From Sphingomonas sp. CCH21-G11 (lineage in GTDB: Bacteria > Pseudomonadota > Alphaproteobacteria > Sphingomonadales > Sphingomonadaceae), in NCBI RefSeq assembly GCF_001555965.1, contig NZ_LSHX01000056.1, positions 94,122-158,121 on the forward strand: a stretch of DNA of 64,000 nt. Reading direction: 5' to 3'. Shown here piece after piece: positions 56,419-64,000 of the stretch. The notes under the pieces were generated by a model. That model was not told the DNA's origin. It saw only the letters and a program-made list of their open reading frames with translations, and searched no databases. Position numbers and translations under genes: made by a program. Position 1 is the stretch's first letter, and each line of letters begins with the position of its first letter.

Positions 56419-56533
56419 CGGTCCCGGCCTATGCCGGGACGACGATCCCCACCTTCCGTCACCCCAGCGAAGGCTGGGGTCTCAGGCCATATGAGCGCAC
56501 CATGTGGCAACAGATCCCGGCCTGCGCCGGGAT
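56419..56533. repeat. REP-like palindromes downstream of the kinase gene
   Basis: GTCCCGGCCTATGCCGGGAC (56419-56438), GTCACCCCAGC-GAA-GGCTGGGG (about 56456-56478, a variant with AGC/GCT) and ATCCCGGCCTGCGCCGGGAT (56514-56533) fill the gap between the kinase and the SDR genes. The cores and the GACGAC or GATGACG flanks match those before the ADH gene, so the ADH-kinase pair is bracketed by this element. Confidence 0.75.
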
Positions 56534-56563
56534 GACGCCAACCTCTGAACCGGAGCCCCTTCC

Positions 56564-57331
56564 ATGACTCACCTGTTCGACCTGACCGGCAAGGTGGCGA
56601 TCATCACCGGATCGTCGCGCGGCATCGGCAAGGCATCGGCCGAGGCGCTGGCGGCGCATGGTGCGAAGGTGGTCATTTCCAGCCGCAATCAGGATGCTTG
56701 CGACACGGTCGCCGCCGATTTGAACGCGAAACACGGCAAAGGCAGCGCCATCGCGGTCGCCGCCAGCCTGTCGCACAAGGCCGCACTCGCCAATCTGGTC
56801 GATCAGACGCGCGCCGCGTTCGGACGCATCGACGTGCTGGTCTGCAACGCCGCATCCAATCCCTATTACGGACCGCTGGCGGGCATCGAGGACGAACAGT
56901 TCCGCAAGATCCTCGACAACAACATCCTCGCCAATCACTGGCTGATCCAGCTGGTCGCACCCGAGATGATCGAGCGCCGCGACGGGTCGATCGTCATCGT
57001 CTCGTCGATCGGCGGCCTGCGCGGCGACGGCATGATCGGCGCGTACAATGTGTCGAAGGCGGCGGACTTCCAGCTCGCGCGCAACTACGCGGTCGAATAC
57101 GGCCCGCACAACGTCCGCGTGAATTGCATCGCGCCGGGGCTCGTCAAAACCGACTTTGCCCGGGCGCTGTGGGAAGACCCCAAGCGGATCGCCGCGACCA
57201 ACAGCCGCACGCCGCTGCGCCGGATCGGCGAACCGGAGGATATCGCCGGCGCGGTCGTCTATCTCGCCAGTCCGGCCAGCGCGTTCATGACCGGCCAGGC
57301 GATGGTGATCGACGGCGGTGTCACGATCTGA
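56564..57331 (+). CDS. Short-chain dehydrogenase/reductase (first of two)
   Basis: 255 residues. The cofactor motif is ITGSSRGIGKA, the NNAG-like motif VCNAASNP, and the catalytic Ser-Tyr-Lys are in SSIGG and YNVSKAAD. The end MVIDGGVTI is typical. An SRNQD sequence after strand 2 suggests NADP. The NAASNP form and the length resemble DHRS4-type reductases. It is 13 bases before the second SDR. Confidence 0.88.
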   Translation: MTHLFDLTGKVAIITGSSRGIGKASAEALAAHGAKVVISSRNQDACDTVAADLNAKHGKGSAIAVAASLSHKAALANLVDQTRAAFGRIDVLVCNAASNPYYGPLAGIEDEQFRKILDNNILANHWLIQLVAPEMIERRDGSIVIVSSIGGLRGDGMIGAYNVSKAADFQLARNYAVEYGPHNVRVNCIAPGLVKTDFARALWEDPKRIAATNSRTPLRRIGEPEDIAGAVVYLASPASAFMTGQAMVIDGGVTI

Positions 57332-57343
57332 GCGGAGGAACGG

Positions 57344-58144
57344 ATGATGCGCTTTCAGGACAAGTCGATCATCGTCACCGGCGCTGGCTCCGGCATTGGC
57401 CGCGCGACGTCGCGGGCCTTTGCGGCCGAGGGCGGGCGCGTCATCTGCGCCGACAAGAGTGTGGGCGTGCACGAGACCGTCGCGATGATCGCCGAAGCGG
57501 GCGGCACCGCCAACGCGATCGAGATGGATGCGGGCGCCGAAGCCGACGTGATCCGCACCGTCGAGCTGGCGGTCGCTTCATTCGGCGGGCTCGACATCGC
57601 TTATGCCAATGCCGGCATTTCGGGCGGCATCGCCGGATTGTTCGATGTCACGCCCGACGACTGGGCGGAGATTTTGCGCGTCAACCTGATCGGCCCGTTC
57701 CTGATGATCAAGCACGCCGCGCCGCATATGGTCGAGCGCGGCGGCGGCGCGATCGTCTGCACCGCCAGCGTCGCGGGGCTTCGATCGGGCGCGGGCGGGC
57801 CGCCCTATTCGGCGTCCAAGGCCGGCGTCATCAGCCTGGTCCAGACCAGCGCGCAGCAATTGTCGGGCAGCAATGTACGCGTGAACGCCATCTGTCCCGG
57901 CCTGATCGAAACCGGCATGACCGCGCGCGCCTATGAATATGCGCGCGAGCACGGCAAGGAGGATCGCATCGGCCGCCTCAATCCGCTGCGCCGGGGCGGC
58001 GAGCCGGACGAGATCGCGCAGGTCGCGCTGTTCCTCGCCTCCGACGCGGCGAGCTATGTCAACGGCCAGGCGATCGTGGTCGATGGCGGGCTGTCGTCCA
58101 GCCATCCCGTGACCCGCCAGGAGTTCGGCAAGACCGCCGCATGA
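57344..58144 (+). CDS. Short-chain dehydrogenase/reductase (second of two)
   Basis: 266 residues (ATG at 57347 also possible). The motif is [11 protein letters not shown], then ANAGISGG, Ser in TASVAG, and YSASKAG. Asp after strand 2 (CADKSV) predicts NAD. The C-terminal end is [12 protein letters not shown]. Its stop overlaps the DUF924 gene. With the first SDR and the ADH it offers three separate oxidation steps in the island. Confidence 0.88.
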   Translation: MMRFQDKSIIVTGAGSGIGRATSRAFAAEGGRVICADKSVGVHETVAMIAEAGGTANAIEMDAGAEADVIRTVELAVASFGGLDIAYANAGISGGIAGLFDVTPDDWAEILRVNLIGPFLMIKHAAPHMVERGGGAIVCTASVAGLRSGAGGPPYSASKAGVISLVQTSAQQLSGSNVRVNAICPGLIETGMTARAYEYAREHGKEDRIGRLNPLRRGGEPDEIAQVALFLASDAASYVNGQAIVVDGGLSSSHPVTRQEFGKTAA

Positions 58145-58698
58145 CGCCGGGGACGATCCCCGACCAGGCCGCCGGGGTCTTGGACTTCTGGTTCGCGCTG
58201 TCCAGCGACGCGCATTTCGCCAAGGACGAGGAGCTGGACCGCCGCATCGCCGCCCGCTTCGCGCCTCTGCTCGATCGGTTGAAGGCCGGCGGCGCGGCGG
58301 GGTGGACCGACACCCCCGACACCGCCCTCGCCGCGATCATCGTCCTCGACCAGTTCGCACGCAACATCCATCGCGGCTCTGGCGAGGCGTTCGCGGGCGA
58401 CACGCTGGCGGTGGCCCTCGCGCTCGGCGCGATCCGGCGCGGGTTCGATCGTGCACTCGCGCCTGAACGCGCCATGTTCCTCTATATGCCGTTGATGCAC
58501 GCCGAACATGCCGGGCTGCAGCATTTCGCGATCGAATGTTTCGAGGCCGCCGGGCTCGACGACCAGGTTCGCTTCGCCCGCGCCCATGCCGAGGTAATCG
58601 ATCGCTTCGGGCGCTTTCCGTCGCGCAACGCCGCGCTCGGGCGCGAAAGCAGCGCGGCGGAGCTTGCCTATCTGGCCCGGCCCGACGCGGGTTGGTGA
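58141..58698 (+). CDS. DUF924-family protein
   Basis: 185 residues. Family sequence is visible: [21 protein letters not shown], the conserved [17 protein letters not shown] and [15 protein letters not shown], and [18 protein letters not shown]. The fold is TPR-like helical and no function has been shown. Its ATG overlaps the second SDR stop, so it is cotranscribed with the island, though it is common elsewhere. Confidence 0.85.
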   Translation: MTPGTIPDQAAGVLDFWFALSSDAHFAKDEELDRRIAARFAPLLDRLKAGGAAGWTDTPDTALAAIIVLDQFARNIHRGSGEAFAGDTLAVALALGAIRRGFDRALAPERAMFLYMPLMHAEHAGLQHFAIECFEAAGLDDQVRFARAHAEVIDRFGRFPSRNAALGRESSAAELAYLARPDAGW

Positions 58699-58753
58699 CG
58701 GCGGGGGGCACCTCTGGCTTGGCCGCCGCCGCGCAAGCCGCTAACGCGGCGGC

Positions 58754-59110
58754 ATGGATCCTCGCGAAACCGGGCTGACACTCGACCCCCGCTATGATGC
58801 CGGCGGACTGATCACCGCTGTCGCCACCGATGCCGCAACCGGCGAAGTGCTGATGGTGGCACACATGAATGCCGAGGCGCTCGATCTTACCCTGGCGACG
58901 GGCGAGGCGCATTTCTGGTCGCGCAGCCGCGCGCGCCTGTGGAAGAAAGGCGAGACTTCGGGCCACGTGCTGCACGTGCTCGAAGCGCGCATCGACTGCG
59001 ATCAGGACGCGGTCTGGCTGCGCGTCGCCCCGGCCGGGCCGGCATGCCACACCGGTGCGCGAAGCTGCTTCTACCGCCGGATCGAGGGGCGGGCACTGGT
59101 TCGCGAATGA
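58754..59110 (+). CDS. hisI: Phosphoribosyl-AMP cyclohydrolase
   Basis: 118 residues. It opens the ring of PR-AMP in histidine synthesis (third step). The magnesium-binding aspartates and zinc cysteines are in [12 protein letters not shown] and [14 protein letters not shown], and [14 protein letters not shown] is the substrate segment. No fused HisE domain. The stop overlaps the lipoprotein ATG. Confidence 0.93.
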   Translation: MDPRETGLTLDPRYDAGGLITAVATDAATGEVLMVAHMNAEALDLTLATGEAHFWSRSRARLWKKGETSGHVLHVLEARIDCDQDAVWLRVAPAGPACHTGARSCFYRRIEGRALVRE

Positions 59111-59613
59111 TGCGCCGGGCGCTTCCGCTGATCATCGCGCTGGCCGGGCTGGTTTCCGGCTGCGGCGGCGGGGAAGGGCAGGGGACGACCGCCGCCGATG
59201 CCGGTGCCGCCATCGAAGCCGCCGCGATCCGGCAGGGGCTGGTGCCGCCGCCGGGAGTCGCCAACCCGGTTGGAGTCTTCGTCCGCGAAACCGACCGCGT
59301 CTGCGTCGTGTCGGCGGGCGATCGTTATCGCATCGGCGTCACGATCGATTACGGCGACGGGATCGGATGCACCGCGCGCGGCACGGTCGCCCAGTCGGGT
59401 TCCGCGCTGCGCATCGAGCTGGGCGACTGCGCCTTCGACGCACGGATCGAGGGGGAGGAGATCGCATTTCCGGCGCGCATTCCCACGGGTTGCGCGGCGC
59501 TCTGCCGGGGCCGCGCCAGCCTGTCCGCGCTCCGGGTCCAGCGCCTGAGCGATGCGCCGGCGGAGGCGCAATTGCTGCGCGATCCGCGCGGCCGATTGCT
59601 CTGCGGGAGTTGA
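59107..59613 (+). CDS. Small lipoprotein of unknown function
   Basis: 168 residues. The lipoprotein signal is [19 protein letters not shown], with the lipidated cysteine in LVSGC, followed by a Gly-rich spacer. The mature part has four more cysteines (CVVS, GCTAR, GDCAFD, CAALCRG), so disulfides are likely. No family is recognised; other starts in the same frame run into hisI and are not credible. It overlaps hisI by 4 bases. Confidence 0.72.
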   Translation: MMRRALPLIIALAGLVSGCGGGEGQGTTAADAGAAIEAAAIRQGLVPPPGVANPVGVFVRETDRVCVVSAGDRYRIGVTIDYGDGIGCTARGTVAQSGSALRIELGDCAFDARIEGEEIAFPARIPTGCAALCRGRASLSALRVQRLSDAPAEAQLLRDPRGRLLCGS

Positions 59614-59638
59614 CGTTCACGTAAACCTGGCGTAGGAA
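59610..59638 (+). promoter_or_regulatory. Promoter with LiuR-type operator in front of the MerR gene
   Basis: TTGACG (59610-59615), 17 bases, TAGGAA (59633-59638); the ATG at 59645 follows after 6 bases, so the transcript may be leaderless. Over the -35 and spacer lies the near-palindrome TTGACGTTCACGTAAA (59610-59625), resembling binding sites of LiuR-type MerR regulators. The gene probably controls itself and the downstream dehydrogenase gene. Confidence 0.55.
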
Positions 59639-59644
59639 TGCGCC

Positions 59645-60076
59645 ATGGCGACGAACGTGCCCACGATCGCGACTTTCGCCCCGATCGAACCGCGGCCGGA
59701 CCGCGAATATTTCTCGATCTCGGACCTGTGTGCCGAGTTCGACGTCACGCCGCGCGCGCTTCGCTTCTATGAGGACGAAGGGTTGATTTCGCCCGAGCGG
59801 CGGGGTCTGGCGCGCATCTACTCGCATCGCGACCGTGCGCGGCTCGCCTGGATCCTGCGCGGGAAGCGCGTCGGGTTCAGCCTGGCCGAAATCCGCGAGA
59901 TGATCGACCTCTACGATATCGGCGACGGCCGCCGGGTGCAGCGCCGCGTGACCATCCAGCGCTGCCGCGATCGCGTCGCGCTGTTGCGGGCGCAGAAACG
60001 CGATATCGACGCCGCGATCGCCGAGCTACAGCAATTCGTCACCTTTCTCGAAACCGAAACACACCCTCAGGACTAG
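59645..60076 (+). CDS. MerR-family transcriptional regulator (LiuR-like)
   Basis: 143 residues. The winged helix-turn-helix is [20 protein letters not shown] (about 23-42), then [19 protein letters not shown]; the wing continues [20 protein letters not shown], and a C-terminal coiled coil ends the protein. It lacks metal-binding cysteines. The order and sequence match the LiuR regulators of branched-chain or fatty acid degradation in proteobacteria. It forms a unit with the dehydrogenase 11 bases downstream. Confidence 0.87.
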   Translation: MATNVPTIATFAPIEPRPDREYFSISDLCAEFDVTPRALRFYEDEGLISPERRGLARIYSHRDRARLAWILRGKRVGFSLAEIREMIDLYDIGDGRRVQRRVTIQRCRDRVALLRAQKRDIDAAIAELQQFVTFLETETHPQD

Positions 60077-60087
60077 GATCGCCCGAC

Positions 60088-61890
60088 ATGCCGCAATATA
60101 CGCCGCCGGTGCGCGACACGCGCTTTGTGCTCGACCATGTGATCGGCCTCGACCGCTTCGCCAATCTGCCCGGATTCACCGGCGCGACGCCCGACATCGT
60201 CGACGCGGTGCTGGAGGAAGGCGGCAAGTTCGTTGCCGAGGTGCTGTTCCCGATCAACCAGTCGGGCGACCAGGAAGGCTGCACCCGGCACGCGGACGGC
60301 AGCGTCACCACGCCGGCGGGCTTCAAGGAAGCCTATGACAAGCTGGTCGAGAGCGGGTGGTCGACGCTGTCGGCGCCGGAGGAATTTGGCGGTCAGGGGA
60401 TGCCCCACCTCATCTCGACCGCGTTCGAGGAATATATGATTTCCGCCAACATGGCGTTCGCCATGTACCCCGGGCTGACCCACGGCGCGGTCGCAGCACT
60501 GCTCGCCAAGGGGTCGCAGGCGCAGAAGGAAAAATACGTTCCCAAGATGGTGTCGGGCGAATGGGGCGGCACGATGAACCTGACCGAGCCGCAATGCGGC
60601 ACCGATCTGGGGCTGATCCGCACGCGCGCCGAACCCAATGCCGACGGCAGCTACTCGATCACGGGCACGAAGATCTTCATCTCGTCGGGTGAACATGACC
60701 TGACCAGCAACATCATCCACCTCGTGCTCGCCAAGACGCCGGGGGCGCCTGAATCGACCAAGGGGATCAGCCTGTTCGTCGTGCCGAAGTTCATCGTCAA
60801 CGATGACGGCTCGCTGGGCGAACGCAACGCGGTCACCTGCGGGTCGATCGAGCACAAGATGGGCATCCACGGCAATTCGACCTGCGTGATGAACTATGAC
60901 GGCGCGAAGGGCTGGCTGGTCGGCGAGGAGATGAAGGGCCTCGCCGCGATGTTCATCATGATGAACGTCGCCCGGCTGGGCGTCGGGCTGCAGGGCCTGG
61001 GTGTCGGCGAAACCGCGTACCAGAACGCGGTGCACTATGCGCGCGACCGTCGTCAGGGCCGCGCGCTGACCGGTGCGGCGGAGCCCGGCGAAAAGGCCGA
61101 CACGCTGTTCGTCCACCCCGATGTCCGCCGCGTGCTGATGGAGGCGAAGGCGAGCCTGGAGGGGCTGCGCGCGCTGTGCCTGTGGGGCGCGCTCCAGGTC
61201 GACCTTGCGCATATGGCCCCCGACGAGGCGGAGCGGCAGCTTGCCGACGACCTGATCGGCCTGCTGACCCCGGTCATCAAGGGCTATGGCACCGACCTCG
61301 GTTACAAGATCGCGACCGATGCCCAGCAAATCTATGGGGGCCATGGCTATATCGCGGAATGGGGCATGGAGCAGTACGTCCGTGATGCCCGTATCGCCAT
61401 GATCTACGAAGGCACCAATGGCGTGCAGGCGATGGACCTGGTCGGGCGCAAGCTCGCCCAGAATGGCGGTCGCGCCGTGCAGGCGCTGTTCAAGCTGGTG
61501 GGCGAGGAAATCGCCGCGGCAAAGGGCGACGAGAAGCTCGCCGACTTCGCCACCCGCCTCGAGCGTGCGCTCAACGACCTTCAGGCCGCGACCGGCTGGT
61601 TCCTCCAGAACGGGTTGCAGAACCCCAATCAGGTCGGTGCCGGCGCCTACAGCTACATGCATCTGATGGGCATCGTCGCGCTCGGCATGATGTGGCTGCG
61701 CATGCTGAAGGCGGCGCACGCCGCGCTGGCCGAAGGGCAGGGCGATGCGAAGTTCATGGAGGGCAAGATCGTGACCGCGCGCTTCTTCGCCGAGCGCATC
61801 CTGCCCGAGGCGGGGGCGCATCGCCGCAAGATCGAGGGCGGCAGCGACAGCATCATGGCGCTCGACCCGGAAATGTTCCTGGCCGCGTGA
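60088..61890 (+). CDS. Acyl-CoA dehydrogenase, large (DmdC/FadE type, ~600 residues)
   Basis: 600 residues. It has the ACAD fold with extra N- and C-terminal parts, as in the group with DmdC (3-methylmercaptopropionyl-CoA dehydrogenase) and related long-chain enzymes. Seen are [20 protein letters not shown] in the flavin site, the catalytic Glu in [20 protein letters not shown] and [20 protein letters not shown]. The C-terminal extension (LYMHLMG-like region, [12 protein letters not shown]) is that of the acyl-CoA dehydrogenase C-terminal domain group. The natural acyl chain cannot be told. A LiuR-like regulator precedes it. Confidence 0.9.
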   Translation: MPQYTPPVRDTRFVLDHVIGLDRFANLPGFTGATPDIVDAVLEEGGKFVAEVLFPINQSGDQEGCTRHADGSVTTPAGFKEAYDKLVESGWSTLSAPEEFGGQGMPHLISTAFEEYMISANMAFAMYPGLTHGAVAALLAKGSQAQKEKYVPKMVSGEWGGTMNLTEPQCGTDLGLIRTRAEPNADGSYSITGTKIFISSGEHDLTSNIIHLVLAKTPGAPESTKGISLFVVPKFIVNDDGSLGERNAVTCGSIEHKMGIHGNSTCVMNYDGAKGWLVGEEMKGLAAMFIMMNVARLGVGLQGLGVGETAYQNAVHYARDRRQGRALTGAAEPGEKADTLFVHPDVRRVLMEAKASLEGLRALCLWGALQVDLAHMAPDEAERQLADDLIGLLTPVIKGYGTDLGYKIATDAQQIYGGHGYIAEWGMEQYVRDARIAMIYEGTNGVQAMDLVGRKLAQNGGRAVQALFKLVGEEIAAAKGDEKLADFATRLERALNDLQAATGWFLQNGLQNPNQVGAGAYSYMHLMGIVALGMMWLRMLKAAHAALAEGQGDAKFMEGKIVTARFFAERILPEAGAHRRKIEGGSDSIMALDPEMFLAA

Positions 61891-61947
61891 CCGCATGCGG
61901 GCGGGTGCGGTTTCGCTTGAGCGACCGCGCCCGCCTGACGCATAGGG

Positions 61948-62427
61948 ATGGCGATGCTCGCCCCGATTGCCTTGCAACCGCTCGAGCCGGGGCAACTCGG
62001 TGTAATGCGCGTCGATGCGGCGCTGAAATCCATCGTCGCAATCGCGGGCGCGATCGGCGTTGAGTTCGCGCTGGCGGACCGTCTGCCGGTATCGGGCCTC
62101 GTCGCCGTTCCGGTCCTGGTGCTCGCGATCTGGTCGATCCTGTTTTCCACCCGGCGGCGCTGGTCACGTTGGGGCTACGCCTTTACCGGCGGGGAACTGC
62201 ATGTCGCGTCGGGCTGGCTGTTCCGCAGCCACACCATCGTGCCCGTCAGCCGCGTGCAGCATATCGATGTGAACCAAGGTCCGGTCGAACGCCATTACGC
62301 GGTGGCGAGCCTGTCGCTCTACACCGCGGGTTCGGAAAGCAACGTCGTGCACCTGCCCGGCATCGCCCGCGACACCGCCGATGCGATCCGCGATACCATC
62401 CGCGAAGCGATCGCGGCGCGGGGATGA
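61948..62427 (+). CDS. Bacterial PH-domain membrane protein, YdbS-like
   Basis: 159 residues. Two membrane segments (about 28-45 and 50-66) are followed by a bPH2 domain (YAFTGGELHVASGWLFRSHT; VSRVQHIDVNQGPVERHYA; VHLPGIARDTADAIRDTI). YdbS with YdbT forms a conserved pair of unknown role in membranes. Its stop overlaps the YdbT-like ATG (ATGA). Confidence 0.85.
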   Translation: MAMLAPIALQPLEPGQLGVMRVDAALKSIVAIAGAIGVEFALADRLPVSGLVAVPVLVLAIWSILFSTRRRWSRWGYAFTGGELHVASGWLFRSHTIVPVSRVQHIDVNQGPVERHYAVASLSLYTAGSESNVVHLPGIARDTADAIRDTIREAIAARG

Positions 62428-63998
62428 CCGACCTGACCGTCGACGCGGTGGCCGACGCGGCAGACCCGGCCCGCCGGCTTCACCCCGGAACCGTCCTGCT
62501 CCGTATCCTGGCCGCCAGCCCGCGCACGCTGTTGGGGCTTCCGGCGCTGATCCCGTTGATCAACCGTCGCGGCCTGCTGGTCGGGATTGCCGTGCTCGGG
62601 CTGATCGGGGTCGTCAGCCTGCTGGTCGCATGGCTGCGCTGGCGCGCGTTCACCTACCGGATCACCGCGGACGAGGTGGTCATCGCCGACGGCATCCTCA
62701 ACAAAAGCCGACGCTCGATCCCGCTCGAGCGCGTGCAGGACGTCTCGCTCGAGCAGAAGCCGCTCGCCCGGCTGTTCGGGCTGGTCACGGTGCGGATCGA
62801 AACCGGCGGTGGCGATGCCGATGAAGCGACGCTCGACAGCGTCGCCACCGCGGAGGCCGAACGGCTGCGCGCCACGATCCGTGCGAGCAGCCTTCGTCGC
62901 CGTGTCGCCGCCACCGACGGTCGCGACGCGCCGCTTGCGGGACCCGATGCCGACGCCGCCGCCGACCACGAACATCCGTTGTTCGCGATGGACCTTCGCC
63001 GCGTCCTCACGCTCGGCCTGTTCCGGTTCTCGCTGGTCTGGATCGCGGTGATCTTCGGGATCCTCAACACGCTCGGCGATGCGATCGACTTCGACTACGA
63101 TCTGATCGACGAGTGGTATCGGGCGGGCAAGCGCGAGGCCGCACATTATCTGAACATCGCGTCGTTCGTGATCGTCGGCGTGCTGGCGATCATGCTCGGC
63201 CTGGCCAGCGGCGTCCTCCAGACCCTGCTCGGCGAATTCGGGTTTCGCATCACCCGGATCGAGCAGCGGTTGCGCCGCGTGCGCGGCCTGTTGACTCGAA
63301 CCGAGGTCGTCATCGCGATCAACCGTGTCCAGCTCGCCCTGATCCGGCGTGGCGCGATCAGCGGGCTGCTGGGCTGGCGGGCGCTTGAGCTCCAGACACT
63401 CGGCGGCAGCAACGACAAGGGCGGGCGCCAGTCGATCGCGCCGCTCGCGCGTCCCGATGAAATTGCTCCGATCCTCGCCGCCGCCGCGCTGCCGCCGTTC
63501 GAGCCGCTGCCGCTGCGCGAGGTTTCGCCGCGCCACATCGTCCGCTCGCTGATCCTGAACGTGCCGGGACCGCTGGCGGCCGTGCTGATCGCAACAATTG
63601 TCTTTCCGCCCGCGGTCGCCTTGCTGGTCCTCACCCCGCTGCCGGTCGTCGCGGCGCTGCTCGCGCGGCGTTATCACCGCTACGCGCTTCTCGACGGCTC
63701 GCTCCAGGTGACGCGCGGGGTCCTGTCGCGCGAAGCCTGGATCGTCCCCGACCGCGCGGTTCAGGTCGTGCGCATGCGCCAGGGGCCGTTGCAGCGCCTG
63801 CTCGGCATCGCCAGCATCCACATCGATACCGCCGGGGCGGGCAAGATCCGCGCGCCGCGCATCATCGACGTCGACACCGCGATCGCGCGCGACATGGGTG
63901 CAGCAATTGCCGCGCGCGCGATCTGGGCGGATCAGTTGGCAGACGCGGGGGCGGAAACCGGCGCGGCCGGCGAGGCGGTAGGGGCGGGCACCACCTGA
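62424..63998 (+). CDS. Bacterial PH-domain membrane protein, YdbT-like
   Basis: 524 residues. Three bPH2 domains can be made out: FTYRITADEVVIADGILNKS onward, FRITRIEQRLRRVRGLLTRT onward and YALLDGSLQVTRGVLSREAW onward. Each is followed by the RVQDVSLEQKPLARLFGL-type helix-strand (INRVQLAL; AVQVVRMRQGPLQRLLG). Membrane segments in pairs separate them. It is coupled to the YdbS-like gene. The window ends two bases after the stop. Confidence 0.86.
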   Translation: MTDLTVDAVADAADPARRLHPGTVLLRILAASPRTLLGLPALIPLINRRGLLVGIAVLGLIGVVSLLVAWLRWRAFTYRITADEVVIADGILNKSRRSIPLERVQDVSLEQKPLARLFGLVTVRIETGGGDADEATLDSVATAEAERLRATIRASSLRRRVAATDGRDAPLAGPDADAAADHEHPLFAMDLRRVLTLGLFRFSLVWIAVIFGILNTLGDAIDFDYDLIDEWYRAGKREAAHYLNIASFVIVGVLAIMLGLASGVLQTLLGEFGFRITRIEQRLRRVRGLLTRTEVVIAINRVQLALIRRGAISGLLGWRALELQTLGGSNDKGGRQSIAPLARPDEIAPILAAAALPPFEPLPLREVSPRHIVRSLILNVPGPLAAVLIATIVFPPAVALLVLTPLPVVAALLARRYHRYALLDGSLQVTRGVLSREAWIVPDRAVQVVRMRQGPLQRLLGIASIHIDTAGAGKIRAPRIIDVDTAIARDMGAAIAARAIWADQLADAGAETGAAGEAVGAGTT

Positions 63999-64000
63999 AC

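Overview
The window is a high-GC stretch of an alphaproteobacterial chromosome, most likely from a Sphingomonas-type member of the Sphingomonadales. The evidence is the character of the proteins (TonB-dependent receptor, PA0069-type radical SAM protein, patatin/DUF3376 protein, LiuR-like MerR regulator), tight ATGA-overlapping gene pairs, and intergenic palindromes of the CCCGGC-N-GCCGGG type. I ran no database search, so taxonomy is inference. No tRNA, rRNA, CRISPR array, prophage or insertion sequence was seen.

1-33 kb is mostly housekeeping. It holds the start of argC, a C40-peptidase-like gene and a frameshifted MarR gene; then secG, pyrG, an Hsp20 gene under a heat-shock promoter with a ROSE-type RNA thermometer, lolC-lolD, dnaE, an acyl-CoA ligase, a nuclease-like protein, a radical SAM protein, a VOC protein and a YbjN-like protein. 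Next come a UDG-like/slt/moaB operon facing electron-transfer-flavoprotein:ubiquinone oxidoreductase, then a TPR protein, ispE, a crotonase-like protein, N-formylglutamate amidohydrolase, ilvD, a lipoprotein, nnr, an rRNA methyltransferase, truA-fmt, and recR, def and rmuC. At 27229-27261 a Nextera (Tn5) sequencing adapter lies inside the sequence, so the 3' end of nnr and the 5' end of the methyltransferase gene are missing and the join is an assembly artefact.

33-43 kb holds pyrF, a LapA-domain protein, a patatin-like lipase, an EEP-family hydrolase, a two-component system next to a five-EF-hand secreted protein, a thioesterase plus acyl-CoA ligase pair, an SDR and a glutathione transferase-like protein.

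44-58 kb looks like a catabolic island: two tandem acyl-CoA dehydrogenases, a TonB receptor, an MFS transporter, a double-domain TetR regulator, an ACAD10/11-like acyl-CoA dehydrogenase, a zinc alcohol dehydrogenase, an aminoglycoside-phosphotransferase-like kinase matching the kinase half of ACAD10/11, and two SDRs. The kinase plus dehydrogenase suggest breakdown of 4-hydroxyacyl-CoA compounds through a phosphorylated intermediate, as in levulinate catabolism. Palindromic repeats bracket the ADH-kinase pair.

58-64 kb has a DUF924 protein, hisI, a small lipoprotein, a LiuR-like MerR regulator with its apparent operator in front of a large FadE-type dehydrogenase, and a YdbS/YdbT-like pair of bacterial PH-domain membrane proteins. 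A second copy of the MerR operator pattern lies upstream of the ETF:ubiquinone oxidoreductase gene, which would receive electrons from all the acyl-CoA dehydrogenases here.
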